64,000 nt of DNA from CAZRKC01 sp964600665. GTDB lineage: Bacteria; Bacillota; SLNR01. A program made the translations under genes and the position numbers. Of this stretch, positions 18,570-28,078 are shown in pieces. Positions within the stretch are counted from its first letter, which is position 1. Every line of letters starts with the position of its first letter. The notes beneath the pieces were generated by a model. The model made no database searches. It saw only the letters and a list, made by a program, of their open reading frames with translations, and was not told the origin of the DNA. The stretch lies in NCBI GenBank assembly GCA_964600665.1, contig CAZRKC010000009.1:1-64000 (forward strand), given 5' to 3'.

Positions 18570-21500
18570 ATGATGATGCGATCACGGACGCAGAAGACGA
18601 TATGGCTGTTGGTCTTGTTGTTGGTGTGCAGTCATGCGGTGTTGCCATTCCAGACGGGAGCTTTCGCCTCGCCCCGTGTCACCCGGGCGGTGGTGGACCC
18701 GATCTTATGGAATGAAGAACCCTATACATCCGGAATGGCGGATGTCATCGTCATGTTTTCCCAGCAAGCGCCTGTGTCGAAAGTGGTGCGATCCCAAATC
18801 ATGACGGGCAGCCCCCATGCCGATCTGATCAAAGCGCAGACCCGTAGGCTGGTGGTAGCCGCCTTGATGGAGACCAGTCAGGCCAGCATGACGGCTATCA
18901 ACCCGATTCTAAAACGTTATCTGCGGCAGGGTTTGATCGCGGATGTTGCGCCTCTGTATATCATCAATGCCGTGAAAATGAAAGCGACCCGGGATGCCAT
19001 CGACAAACTGGCGGATCACCCCTTGATCCAGTATATTTGCCATGATGCCATCATGACATTGGATGAACCAGCCGACATGGAGGAGATGGTGACGCTAGCC
19101 GCTACGGGCTGGAATTTACAGTCAGTGGCCGCTCCCCATGTCTGGGATGTATATGGTCTCCGGGGTGACGGGGTGGTGATCGGGGTGATTGATACGGGTG
19201 TGGATTGGACCCACCCGGCATTGCGGAGCAAATTCCGCGGATATGATCCGGAGCACCCGCTTGTGCCAAATTTGACATACAACTGGTTTGACACCATCCA
19301 GCCCGGGAGTGTTGCACCCGTGGACTCTGAGAGTCACGGCACCCATGTGACGGGGATTCTGGTGGGCGAGGATGTCAGCCAGGGGATCATCACCGGTGTG
19401 GCGCCGGATGCGCAATGGATCGCTGCCCGGGTATTTAGTGCCAATTTGACGGCAACTTCCAGTGACATCATTGCGGCGACACAGTATATGCTCGCTCCCA
19501 CGGATGCAGCGGGGGTTCCCAATCCGGATATGGCACCGGACATCATCAACGGTTCCTTCGGCAGAGATGTGGTGCTCACCGAATACGAATGGTTTCGCTA
19601 TATGGTCCAGCATTTGATCGCGGCTGAAATTCTGCCGGTGTTCGCGGCGGGAAATAACGGGACCAGCAAAACTTATAATGTGCAGACACCGGCTGCTTAC
19701 CCGGAAAGCATTGCCGTGGCAGCGGTGGATGATCAACACAAACTGGCTACTTTTTCCAGCCGGGGGCCGGGCATTTACAGCAGTGATGAGAAACCGGATC
19801 TATCCGCACCCGGGGTTAATGTGAACTCCACCCTTCCCGGCGGTGGTTACGGCCAAAAGAGTGGGACATCCATGGCCACGCCCCATGTGGCCGGGGTGGC
19901 GGCACTGATTTTGTCCTTCGACCCGTCTTTAGGGGTGGCTGCAGTGCGGGGTATCCTGGAGGGTACCGCCTTGCCTCTGATGGATGCAACTTACCCCTTC
20001 AGTCCCAATGCGGGGTATGGATATGGGCTGGTGAATGCAAAACATGCCATGGAAGGCTTGACCATCGGCTATTTCGACTACCGGGTGATCGATGGCGAAG
20101 CCTATGTCCTCCATTATATCGGGCCCGGTGGTGATGTGGTGATCCCGGATCAACTGGGGGGAGCCCCAGTGATCTGGATCAGTGGGATGGCCGACAAGGG
20201 GCTGACCCATGTGACGATTCCAGACACCGTGCGTTTTTTAGGTGACTGGGCATTTGGCAAAAATCAATTAACGTCCGTGACGCTGCCAGCCGGTCTGGAG
20301 GTTATGGGGTATGGGTGTTTTCACTCTAACTTGCTGCAAGAGATCCAGCTGCCATTGGGATTGACCGAAATCTGTGAAAATACATTTATGTACAATCAAT
20401 TGACCACGATTCAGATACCAGACGGGGTGACCGCAATTGGCGCGTATGCTTTTTTGTACAATAATCTGACGACACTTTGGGTGCCAGACAGTGTGCAAAC
20501 CATTGACAGGTGTGCTTTTTATGGCAATCAGTTGACATCCGTGCGGCTGCCGAACAATCTGAAGGTTTTGTCGGAGGCCGTGTTTTATAAAAATCAGCTG
20601 GCAAGCATCCAAATTCCCGCCAGTGTCACCCATATGGATGATTACGCACTGGCCAAAAACTTGTTTACGGAAATACTCATTCGGCCGACAGTGATCTATA
20701 TGTCACAGGAGCCATTTGAACGGTCCATCACCATTCGCGGTAAACCCGGGAGTTATGCCGAAACCTTTGCGTCCAGGTACCGCTACCCATTTATCTCCAT
20801 GGATTGCGTGATCACCGTGAATCGAAACCCCGTGGAGGGTGGTAGTATCAGTGGGGCCGGGACCTACGAATATGGCAATGATGTGATCGTGGGGGCGCAG
20901 CCGAAAACAGGGTGGCGGTGGGATGGCTGGTATGAAGGCGGTGTCTTGCAGAGTACCGCATTGAGCTATCAGTGGACGGTGACCCACAATCGTACGCTGG
21001 AAGCACGCTTTTCCCGATTGGCCTATACCATCAGCGGTGGTGCATCCCCTGGGGATGCGGGCACCGTGACGGGGTCCGGGACCTACCTCCATGGCGATTT
21101 GGTGCAACTCCAGCTGAATCCAACCGGCGATTACCGGTTCCGCTACTGGCTGGAAGGGAGCCAGGGGCTCAGTTGGGGAAACCCGGCCAGTTTTTCTGCC
21201 ACCAGTTCGCGCACCATCTGGGGGGTGGCGGGGCCGGCCATCCAAGGGACGCGCCTGTCCGGGGCTAACCGGTACTTAACAGCTGTTGCCATCAGCCAAG
21301 CCGGCTGGGATGAAGCGGACACGGTGATCATAGCCCGGGGGGATCATTATGCCGATGCCTTAGCCGGGGTCCCCTTAGCCGCGATGGTGGATGCACCGAT
21401 TCTCCTCACGCCAACGGCTGTTCTCAGTGCGGCGACAGGGGAGGAGATCCTGCGACTGGGTGCCCGTCATGCCATCATCCTAGGTGGTGTGGGTGCGGTG

Positions 21501-22133
21501 AGTGAAGAGGTGGTGACCATGCTGCAGGACCGGGGGCTTTCCGTGGAGCGGATCGCCGGGACTAATCGGTACGATACTGCAGGGAAGATCGCCCTGCGGA
21601 TGACAGAAGCCGGATCTGTTGCCGATACCGCCATGATCGTAGTGGGGAGCAATTTTCCTGATGCTGTATCCGCCGCGGCCTATGCTGCCCGGGATGGGAT
21701 GCCCATCTTACTGGTGACCAAAGACAGTATTCCCGAGGCGACACAGACGGCTTTGCAAGCACTCCAGATCAAGGATGTGATCGTTGCCGGCGGTGATGCG
21801 GTGATTGCGGCATCGGTATTTAATGGTTTGCCAAACCAGGGGTCATCCTGTCGGATCGGGGGGAGCAATCGCTATGAAACGTCGGTGAACATGGCACGGT
21901 TTTTCAATCCCACCGCCCAGCATGTGATCATCGCCACGGGGTTGGATTTTCCCGATGCGATTACCGGTGGGGTTCTTGCAGCGAAGATGGGGACCGGGGT
22001 GATGCTGGTTCCGGGGACGGGCAGCATGCCCAGTCTGGCGGTGCGGATGTATCTGGTGGAGGCCCAGGTGACGGGCGTGACCCTTCTGGGCGGTACCACC
22101 GTGGTGTCCAGCGCCATGATGACATGGTTTTAA
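18570..22133 (+). CDS. secreted subtilisin-like protease with LRR and CWB2 repeats
   Basis: About 1187 aa. A signal peptide (IWLLVLLLVCSHAVLPF, cleavage near AFA) is followed by a propeptide, then a peptidase S8 domain with the catalytic triad: Asp in GVIDTGVDWTHP near residue 207, His in SHGTHVTGIL near 255, and Ser in KSGTSMATPHVAG near 432. After it come BspA-like LRR_5 repeats (about 550-717; ITSVTLPAGLEVMG-type units), two InlB-B-like repeats (about 747-887) and three CWB2 repeats to the end. It is probably a wall-anchored protease or adhesin. ATG 18570 (or GTG 18567) follows GGAGAGTGGAG; upstream codons lack a site. The CWB2 block closely resembles that of the preceding gene. Confidence 0.9.
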   Translation: MMMRSRTQKTIWLLVLLLVCSHAVLPFQTGAFASPRVTRAVVDPILWNEEPYTSGMADVIVMFSQQAPVSKVVRSQIMTGSPHADLIKAQTRRLVVAALMETSQASMTAINPILKRYLRQGLIADVAPLYIINAVKMKATRDAIDKLADHPLIQYICHDAIMTLDEPADMEEMVTLAATGWNLQSVAAPHVWDVYGLRGDGVVIGVIDTGVDWTHPALRSKFRGYDPEHPLVPNLTYNWFDTIQPGSVAPVDSESHGTHVTGILVGEDVSQGIITGVAPDAQWIAARVFSANLTATSSDIIAATQYMLAPTDAAGVPNPDMAPDIINGSFGRDVVLTEYEWFRYMVQHLIAAEILPVFAAGNNGTSKTYNVQTPAAYPESIAVAAVDDQHKLATFSSRGPGIYSSDEKPDLSAPGVNVNSTLPGGGYGQKSGTSMATPHVAGVAALILSFDPSLGVAAVRGILEGTALPLMDATYPFSPNAGYGYGLVNAKHAMEGLTIGYFDYRVIDGEAYVLHYIGPGGDVVIPDQLGGAPVIWISGMADKGLTHVTIPDTVRFLGDWAFGKNQLTSVTLPAGLEVMGYGCFHSNLLQEIQLPLGLTEICENTFMYNQLTTIQIPDGVTAIGAYAFLYNNLTTLWVPDSVQTIDRCAFYGNQLTSVRLPNNLKVLSEAVFYKNQLASIQIPASVTHMDDYALAKNLFTEILIRPTVIYMSQEPFERSITIRGKPGSYAETFASRYRYPFISMDCVITVNRNPVEGGSISGAGTYEYGNDVIVGAQPKTGWRWDGWYEGGVLQSTALSYQWTVTHNRTLEARFSRLAYTISGGASPGDAGTVTGSGTYLHGDLVQLQLNPTGDYRFRYWLEGSQGLSWGNPASFSATSSRTIWGVAGPAIQGTRLSGANRYLTAVAISQAGWDEADTVIIARGDHYADALAGVPLAAMVDAPILLTPTAVLSAATGEEILRLGARHAIILGGVGAVSEEVVTMLQDRGLSVERIAGTNRYDTAGKIALRMTEAGSVADTAMIVVGSNFPDAVSAAAYAARDGMPILLVTKDSIPEATQTALQALQIKDVIVAGGDAVIAASVFNGLPNQGSSCRIGGSNRYETSVNMARFFNPTAQHVIIATGLDFPDAITGGVLAAKMGTGVMLVPGTGSMPSLAVRMYLVEAQVTGVTLLGGTTVVSSAMMTWF

Positions 22134-22196
22134 TGGCACCAGGGAATGGTGCCGGATAGATAGGATGCTGGAAAGGGAAAAGGGAGGCGCATATCA

Positions 22197-23039
22197 ATGG
22201 ACATGGTGATTCGAAAAGCCACATGGGACGACCGGCAAGATGCGGTCATAGCAGAAGGACTGGCAACCCCCAGTCTGCACTATCTGGATAAGGTGTATGA
22301 CGAATGGATGGCAGATACGGACGGCGAACTCATCGTTGCTGAAGTGGATGGACGGGTGGTGGCGGTGGGGAAGTTTTCGGTGGTGCCCGACGGGTCTGCC
22401 TGGCTGGAAGCCTTACGGGTGGATCCGGCGCAGCAGGGGCAGGGAATCGGCAAAGCCTTTTATCGCCGTTTTTTTGAACTGGCGGACATGAAAGGGATCA
22501 CCACCATGCGCATGTACACCGGGGTGACCAATCTGGTTAGCAAAGGGTTGGCGGAGCTTTTTGGCTTCAAACTGGCAGGAACCTTCACCGGGCATGCCTT
22601 GGTAGTACCGGCCCATGTGCCGGATGTGTATGGGGACGGATTTATGCCGGTGACGGACCCCCACCAAGCAGCGGCGCTGTTAGCACCGTATGCCCAAGCC
22701 TGGAATCATTTTAATATCATGAACCGTACATTTTACAAGGCCAGTGATGCCCTGTGGGGGGATTGGGCGAAACGGGGCTGGATCTATGCCCAGGGGGATA
22801 CCGCGGTGGCATTAGGCGCGCGCTTCATTCCGGAGCAGGCGCTGCATCTGGCCATGTTTGGCGGCGATGCCGATCAGGTGTTGAAATTTGCCCAGTGGAA
22901 AGCCCGGACTTTAGGGAATGATAAACTCCAGTGTATGTGCCCCCATGACAATCCGGCCATCAAGGCGGTTTTGCAAGGGGCAGGTTTTATCCCGGAATCC
23001 GGGGACTGTATCACCATGGAGTATGTACAAGGGTCATAG
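22197..23039 (+). CDS. GNAT N-acetyltransferase
   Basis: 280 aa. The GNAT fold lies in the first 140 residues: VIRKATWDDRQDAV, ELIVAEVDGRVVAVGKF, and the acetyl-CoA loop LRVDPAQQGQGIGKAFYRRFF near residue 80, followed by ELFGFKLAGTFTGHAL. The second half has YAQAWNHFNIMNRTFYK and a C-terminal VLQGAGFIPESGDCITMEYV that looks like a second, degenerate GNAT-like half. The substrate is unknown. It stands between the CWB2 genes and a terminator, so it may be transcribed from the protease gene or alone. The ATG follows GGGAGGCG. Confidence 0.8.
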   Translation: MDMVIRKATWDDRQDAVIAEGLATPSLHYLDKVYDEWMADTDGELIVAEVDGRVVAVGKFSVVPDGSAWLEALRVDPAQQGQGIGKAFYRRFFELADMKGITTMRMYTGVTNLVSKGLAELFGFKLAGTFTGHALVVPAHVPDVYGDGFMPVTDPHQAAALLAPYAQAWNHFNIMNRTFYKASDALWGDWAKRGWIYAQGDTAVALGARFIPEQALHLAMFGGDADQVLKFAQWKARTLGNDKLQCMCPHDNPAIKAVLQGAGFIPESGDCITMEYVQGS

Positions 23040-23391
23040 GGTTGGGATCCATGCAGATGAGACGGGGTATGGATTGTGGCATCCACACCCCGTTTTGGGT
23101 GGAGGACGGTTTTTGACGGTGTTTTCACCATATCAACGATCTGGTGATTGCCTTTGCCTTTTGGGTGGGGATATGGTACTATAGGTAAGCTCGTCTGTAT
23201 ATGGGCGATGCGAAACGAAGGGTGATGGACTGGGAATGAATCGGTATATGGCCCCGGTTTCAGGCGGGACGATGGGGATTTTCAGCGAAATTACGTTGAT
23301 TAATTTTTCATGAAGATGCAGGAAATCCAATTATATTCCAGAATCATTATGCTATTGTGGGTGATCACGGGACAGAACAGGAGGAACTTCA
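23040..23391 (+). promoter_or_regulatory. 352-base gap: terminator then promoter region of the wzz/kinase operon
   Basis: At 23062-23097 a hairpin (ACGGGGT-a-TGGAT pairing ATCCA-c-ACCCCGT, loop TGTGGC, then TTTT) looks like a terminator for the upstream gene. At 23154-23182, TTGCCT and TACTAT are spaced by 17 bases, a fair sigma-A-type promoter, giving a leader of about 200 bases before the TTG start at 23392. The leader has no recognisable riboswitch. I see no gene here. Confidence 0.5.
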
Positions 23392-24111
23392 TTGGAGCAG
23401 GAAATTGAGTTGCGGGAGATATTCCAGATTCTGAGAAAGAAAGCATGGCTGATCCTATTGATTACTGGCCTGGCCCTTGCAGCCAGCGCGGTGGTCAGTT
23501 TTTATTTTCTCCAACCGGTGTACCGGGCATCCACCACCCTGATGGTGATCAAAAAGGAACAAACGACGATTGATTATAACACCATCATGCTTAACCGGCA
23601 GTTGGTGAAAACATACGGCCGCATCATTCAGAGCCGCACAGTATCTGAGGCGGTGATCCAGCAACTGCGGGTGGATTTAACACCCACGGAACTGCAAAAG
23701 CGGATCAGCGTCAGTCCTTTAGGGGACACGGAAATCATCCAGATCGATGTGGACGATCCCAGTCCGCTGCGGGCGCAACTTTTGGCCAACAAAGTAGCGG
23801 CAGTGTTCATGATGCAAATCGGCGACATTATGCAGGTGGAAAATGTGAGCGTGATCGACCCGGCCATCCGCCCGGATGCACCGTATAAACCCCGGCCCAT
23901 GATGAACATGGCCATCGCCGGTGTGTTGGGACTGATGGTGGCGGTGGGACTGGTCTTCTTATTGGAATACATGGACAATACCATCAAGACCCCGGATGAT
24001 GTGATGACCCATTTGGGTCTGCCGGTCTTAGGGGGCATCCCCCATATTGATATGGCCAAGGAACAACGCCGCTCCCAACGGGCACGGCAGGCCGAAGAGG
24101 GGGTGCAATAA
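23392..24111 (+). CDS. Wzz/CpsC-type tyrosine-kinase modulator
   Basis: Polysaccharide co-polymerase that sets chain length and activates its cognate BY-kinase at the membrane. It is 239 aa. A cytoplasmic N-terminus (IELREIFQILRKKAW) leads into TM1 at about residues 19-40, an extracellular Wzz domain (TTIDYNTIMLNRQLVKTYGRI; SVSPLGDTEIIQIDVDDP), the Pro-rich segment DPAIRPDAPYKPRPMMN and TM2 at about 177-200. The TTG at 23392 follows AGGAGGAA. It overlaps the kinase gene by one base, the classic CpsC-CpsD order of Gram-positives. Confidence 0.92.
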   Translation: MEQEIELREIFQILRKKAWLILLITGLALAASAVVSFYFLQPVYRASTTLMVIKKEQTTIDYNTIMLNRQLVKTYGRIIQSRTVSEAVIQQLRVDLTPTELQKRISVSPLGDTEIIQIDVDDPSPLRAQLLANKVAAVFMMQIGDIMQVENVSVIDPAIRPDAPYKPRPMMNMAIAGVLGLMVAVGLVFLLEYMDNTIKTPDDVMTHLGLPVLGGIPHIDMAKEQRRSQRARQAEEGVQ

Positions 24112-24803
24112 TGGCGAAACGACACAAAAGCGAAGCCGGTAAACTGGTGGCCTATTTCAGCCCCAAATCCCCCGTGACGGAAGCCTATCGTATCCTGCGC
24201 ACCAACATTCAGTTTATGAGTGTGGATGAGCCGGTAAAAACCCTGGTGGTGACCAGTGCCGGGCCTCAGGAAGGGAAAACCACCACGGTGAGCAATTTAG
24301 GGATCACCATGGCTCAATCGGGCAGTAAAGTCTTGCTGGTGGACTGCGACATGCGGCGGCCGGCGTTGCATAAATCCTTCAAGATGGATAACATCAAGGG
24401 ATTAACCCACATCCTGCGGGGTGATGCGGTCCTGGAAGAAGCGGTGCAGATCACCGGGATCGCCAATTTAAGCCTGTTGAGTTCCGGACCGTTGCCCCCC
24501 AATCCCGTGGAGCTCATGGGCTCAGCGCGGATGCGGAGTCTGGTTTCGGAGATGAAAGATAAATTTGACATGGTGGTGTTTGACACCCCGCCGGCCATTG
24601 CGGTGGCGGATGCGGTGGTGCTGGCATCGTATACGGACGGGGTCATCATGGTGATCAACCACGGAGAAGTGACACCCCAGGCGGCCAACCGGGTGAAGGA
24701 CATGCTGGAAAACGCCAAAGCCCGAATTTTGGGTGTGGTGCTAAGCGGTGTCCCCACCAACGGAGACGACTCCTACTATTACTACTATTACGGGAAGCGC
24801 TGA
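24111..24803 (+). CDS. CpsD/CapB-type bacterial tyrosine kinase
   Basis: Autophosphorylating BY-kinase that acts with the Wzz-like partner to control polymer synthesis. It is 230 aa. The Walker A motif is in SAGPQEGKTTTVSNLG near residue 47, Walker A' in KVLLVDCDMRRP near 76 and Walker B in DMVVFDTPPAIAVADAV near 153. The C-terminus is a tyrosine cluster of six consecutive Tyr then GKR, the usual phosphorylation tail. AYRILRTNIQF near residue 22 is the conserved N-terminal helix. The start overlaps the previous stop as TAATG. A matching phosphatase gene follows. Confidence 0.93.
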   Translation: MAKRHKSEAGKLVAYFSPKSPVTEAYRILRTNIQFMSVDEPVKTLVVTSAGPQEGKTTTVSNLGITMAQSGSKVLLVDCDMRRPALHKSFKMDNIKGLTHILRGDAVLEEAVQITGIANLSLLSSGPLPPNPVELMGSARMRSLVSEMKDKFDMVVFDTPPAIAVADAVVLASYTDGVIMVINHGEVTPQAANRVKDMLENAKARILGVVLSGVPTNGDDSYYYYYYGKR

Positions 24804-24819
24804 GGCAGGAGGGCATATC

Positions 24820-25590
24820 ATGATCGACCTCCATGCTCATATGCTCCCGGGTCTGGATGACGGACCCGTTGATCTGGAAAAAGCGGTGGCCATGGCGACG
24901 ATGGCGGCGGCAGACGGGATCACCCATGTGGTGGTCAGTCCTCATGCCTTCAACGGTGTCTACCGCAATACCCGGGACGAGATCCTGAATTCAGTCAATG
25001 CCTTGCAAGAGGCCCTGACACATGCCGGCGTGATGCTCCGGATCCTGCCGGGTATGGAAGCTCATGTCCATCCCCACATTGGGGAGCGACTCCGGATGGG
25101 GGAAGTCCAGACCATCAATCACAGTCGCTACTTGCTCCTGGAACTGCCGGATGCATCCATTCCCTTTTTTGCGGAACACTTGATGTCCCGGCTGGTGATA
25201 TCCGGGATCACCCCGGTGCTGATCCACCCGGAACGGAATGTGGACATTCAACAGGATCCCAATGTGCTGCTCCGCTTTTTGGAACAGGGGGTTTTGGCGG
25301 TGGCGTCTGCGGACAGTCTGCGGGGAACCACCCGGCCCATTTATCAGGAGACAGTGAAGATCCTCCTCACCCACAGTCTGGTCCAAGGGGTGGCCAGCGA
25401 TGCCCATGGACTTACCCATCGTCCACCCGTGTTGTCCGATGTACGGAAGACCGTGGCCAGGATGTGCGGCGAGACGCATACAAGGATGTTGTTTGATACT
25501 TTCCCCAAACAGATTATTCAAAACCAGGACCCGGAGTATCCGGATCCCATTCCGGTCCAGAAGCGAAAGCACTGGCTGTCATGGCGATGA
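24820..25590 (+). CDS. PHP-type tyrosine-protein phosphatase (CpsB/YwqE)
   Basis: Metal-dependent phosphatase that removes phosphate from the BY-kinase tail. It is 256 aa. The PHP metal ligands are visible: MIDLHAHMLPGLDDGP at the N-terminus (two His and an Asp), VVSPHAFNGVY near residue 44, ILPGMEAHVHPHI near 82, LIHPERN near 137 and GVASDAHG near 191. ATG 24820 is chosen because AGGAGGG lies 7 bases upstream and the metal motif must start there; the longer frame overlaps the kinase. The kinase, modulator and phosphatase thus form a complete regulatory trio. Confidence 0.92.
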   Translation: MIDLHAHMLPGLDDGPVDLEKAVAMATMAAADGITHVVVSPHAFNGVYRNTRDEILNSVNALQEALTHAGVMLRILPGMEAHVHPHIGERLRMGEVQTINHSRYLLLELPDASIPFFAEHLMSRLVISGITPVLIHPERNVDIQQDPNVLLRFLEQGVLAVASADSLRGTTRPIYQETVKILLTHSLVQGVASDAHGLTHRPPVLSDVRKTVARMCGETHTRMLFDTFPKQIIQNQDPEYPDPIPVQKRKHWLSWR

Positions 25591-25788
25591 GAACTTGATG
25601 AGATCAGTAAGCGATGAGCCACAGCCCGTATCTGGGCGCTTGGACTGTGGGGAGCCAGTAGCGCATCCCCTGCTGATTTTTACTTGATCATGTGTTGGGA
25701 ATTTGTGGCTAGTTCGTATAGTGCATTCCAAATATGGCAACAAGTCAAAATTGGAATAGCTGGTGTCCAGGATAGGAGATGCGGGACC

Positions 25789-27621
25789 ATGGTGACAAAC
25801 TGGCGGCGGATCGTCCTCATTGCCATTGACGGTTTGATGGTGGCCTTGGCGTATTATCTGGCGTTTATCATTCGTTACGATTTCCGTTTCCCGGCGGGAG
25901 TGCGGGTCTTATATGGCCGTACGGTCTTTGTCATGGTGGGGATGTATCTGGCGGCGTTGTTTTTGACCATGCAGTACCGGAAAATCTGGCGCTATGCCAC
26001 CTACCGGGATATCATCAGTCTGTGTTACAGCCTGACGGCAGGGGGTTTTGCGGCTTTTGTCACCCTCTACTATTTCAACACCGGGGTGCCGCGAACGGTA
26101 TCCTTGATCACCCTGTGTCTGTTGTACATTCTGATTTCCGCCAGCCGGATCATCTACCGGCAGATCTGGAACCGATCGCCGAAGGTCACCACCCGGGAAG
26201 GGTTTCGGGTCCTGGTGGTGGGGGCAGGGAGAGCCGGGGAAATGCTGATCACGGAAATGCTGACTCATCGTCAGCTAGGGCGGGTGCCCGTCGCGATTTT
26301 AGACGATGATCCCAATAAACTGTACCGGAATATCCAGGGTGTGCCGGTGGTGGGGGTTTTGGATAATCTTCGGGATGTGATTCAAAGCAAGGACATCCAT
26401 GAAGTGATTTTTGCCATTCCCACGGCACCACGGATCCTGCTGAAACAGGTGATCGATGCCTGTCGGGATTTGAAAGTGCGAGTGCGGACCTTACCGGGAA
26501 TTTATGAACTGATCGAAGGGAAAGTGATGGTCAGCCAGCTGCGAAACATAGAGATCAACGACCTTTTAGGACGGGATCCAGTGCAGGTGGATATGGGGCT
26601 GATCTGCGGCTATATAAATGAGAAACGGGTGCTGGTCACCGGTGGTGGTGGGAGTATCGGCAGTGAACTCTGCCGGCAGATCGCCTGGTTAAAGCCAAAA
26701 GAACTGGCGATTCTGGATATTCATGAAAACTCTCTGTATGATATTCAGCAGGAACTCCTGCGGCGATACCCGGATCTCATCATTCACGGCATCATCGCGG
26801 ATATGAAAGATGCCCACATGATGGCGAGTGTTTTTTCCAATTTCAAGCCGGAGATCGTCTACCATGCCGCTGCCCATAAACATGTACCCTTAATGGAGGA
26901 CAACATCCAGGAAGCGGTGAAAAACAATGTTTTTGGCACCTTGAATGTGGTGGAACAGGCGGCGACATATGGTGTGCAGCGGTTTGTCCTGATTTCGACG
27001 GACAAGGCAGTGAACCCCACCAGCATCATGGGGGCCACCAAGCGGATCTGCGAGCGGATCATCCAGGCCTTTGATCATGATGGCAGCAAAACAGAATATG
27101 TAGCGGTCCGGTTTGGCAATGTCCTGGGGAGTAACGGTTCTGTGATTCCCCTGTTTCGAAAGCAGATCGAAGAGGGCGGGCCGGTGACGGTGACCCATGC
27201 GGACATTGAACGCTATTTCATGACCATCCCGGAAGCGGTGCAGTTGGTGATCCAGGCAGGGGCTCAGGCTAAGGGCGGCGAGATTTTCGTCCTGGATATG
27301 GGTGAGCCGGTGAAGATCATGGATCTGGCCAAGGATTTGATCAAACTGTCGGGGTATGAACCCGATGTGGATATCCAGATCCTGGTGACAGGACTACGAC
27401 CCGGTGAGAAGTTGTATGAAGAACTGACCTTTCACACGGAGCAATATGAGACGACTTTGCATGATCGCATCCTGATCGAAAAGGCTAAACCAGTCTTGGC
27501 CAACGGGGTGATACCGATATTGAAGCGTTACAAAGACCAGATTCATACCATGGATAAGGAGTCAGTGAAGGAACTGATCCGATTGCTGGTGCCAGAGTAT
27601 ACGGGGGATGCCAGTCCATAA
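25789..27621 (+). CDS. membrane UDP-GlcNAc 4,6-dehydratase (PglF/WbpM type)
   Basis: Makes the UDP-4-keto-6-deoxy sugar that starts bacillosamine-type or FucNAc-type pathways. It is 610 aa. Four membrane helices fill residues 1-115, then comes a CoA-binding-like Rossmann domain (FRVLVVGAGRAGEMLI, near 140), then the SDR catalytic domain with LVTGGGGSIGSELCRQ near 282 and STDKAVNPTSIMGATKR near 402, where Met replaces the usual SDR Tyr, as is normal for this subfamily. ATG 25789 follows TAGGAG. Upstream (25591-25788) a weak TTGGGA/16/TATAGT pair may be its promoter. It is the natural partner of the aminotransferase at 9289. Confidence 0.92.
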   Translation: MVTNWRRIVLIAIDGLMVALAYYLAFIIRYDFRFPAGVRVLYGRTVFVMVGMYLAALFLTMQYRKIWRYATYRDIISLCYSLTAGGFAAFVTLYYFNTGVPRTVSLITLCLLYILISASRIIYRQIWNRSPKVTTREGFRVLVVGAGRAGEMLITEMLTHRQLGRVPVAILDDDPNKLYRNIQGVPVVGVLDNLRDVIQSKDIHEVIFAIPTAPRILLKQVIDACRDLKVRVRTLPGIYELIEGKVMVSQLRNIEINDLLGRDPVQVDMGLICGYINEKRVLVTGGGGSIGSELCRQIAWLKPKELAILDIHENSLYDIQQELLRRYPDLIIHGIIADMKDAHMMASVFSNFKPEIVYHAAAHKHVPLMEDNIQEAVKNNVFGTLNVVEQAATYGVQRFVLISTDKAVNPTSIMGATKRICERIIQAFDHDGSKTEYVAVRFGNVLGSNGSVIPLFRKQIEEGGPVTVTHADIERYFMTIPEAVQLVIQAGAQAKGGEIFVLDMGEPVKIMDLAKDLIKLSGYEPDVDIQILVTGLRPGEKLYEELTFHTEQYETTLHDRILIEKAKPVLANGVIPILKRYKDQIHTMDKESVKELIRLLVPEYTGDASP

Positions 27622-27712
27622 TCGTTGAATTTATCTGTTATATGAGCGAAACATTTGGCGGTTTGATTGATTAAATGTGTTTTCGAAGGAATCGGAAAGG
27701 AGTTTGCGAGTT

Positions 27713-28078
27713 ATGTATCAATATGTCAAACGATTGCTGGATATTGTTATGGCTTCAGTTGCACTTATTCTTCTAGCACCGCTTTTCTTTGTGATCATAG
27801 TGCTTATCCAAATGGATTCCGAAGGACCTGTCCTTTTCCACCAGAAACGGTACGGGAAGAACCGGACATTTTTCTATATCAAGAAATTCCGCACCATGCG
27901 CATCGATACACCCGAAGATGTGCCGACCCATCTCATGGTTAATCCGGACGATTATATCACCAAAGTCGGGCGCATTCTTCGGAAGACATCATTGGATGAG
28001 CTGCCGCAGTTATGGAACATTCTTAAAGGGGAAATGAGGCAAGGCTATGGTAAAGAGATAAGCCTTCAAACCCAGTAA
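27713..28078 (+). pseudogene. truncated PglC-type sugar transferase at the composition junction
   Basis: The first 108 or so residues are a normal initiating sugar-1-phosphate transferase: the re-entrant helix KRLLDIVMASVALILLAP, VLFHQKRYGKNRTFF, KKFRTMRIDTPED and KTSLDELPQLWNILKGEM. At about base 28037 similarity stops just before the conserved VGPRP segment, and 13 unrelated residues follow before a stop. The homologue at 28812 shows what is missing (about 95 residues). The break coincides with the change from GC-rich to AT-rich DNA, so it marks a recombination or insertion joint. The PRP region and the rest of the fold are absent, so it is very unlikely to be active. ATG 27713 follows GGAAAGGAG more loosely than usual. 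Confidence 0.85.

Noticed and set aside
25591..25788. Possible riboswitch in the leader of the PglF/WbpM-like gene
   Set aside because: There is a short dyad (CCACAG ... CTGTGG) but nothing matching a riboswitch class that I know, and no following terminator.
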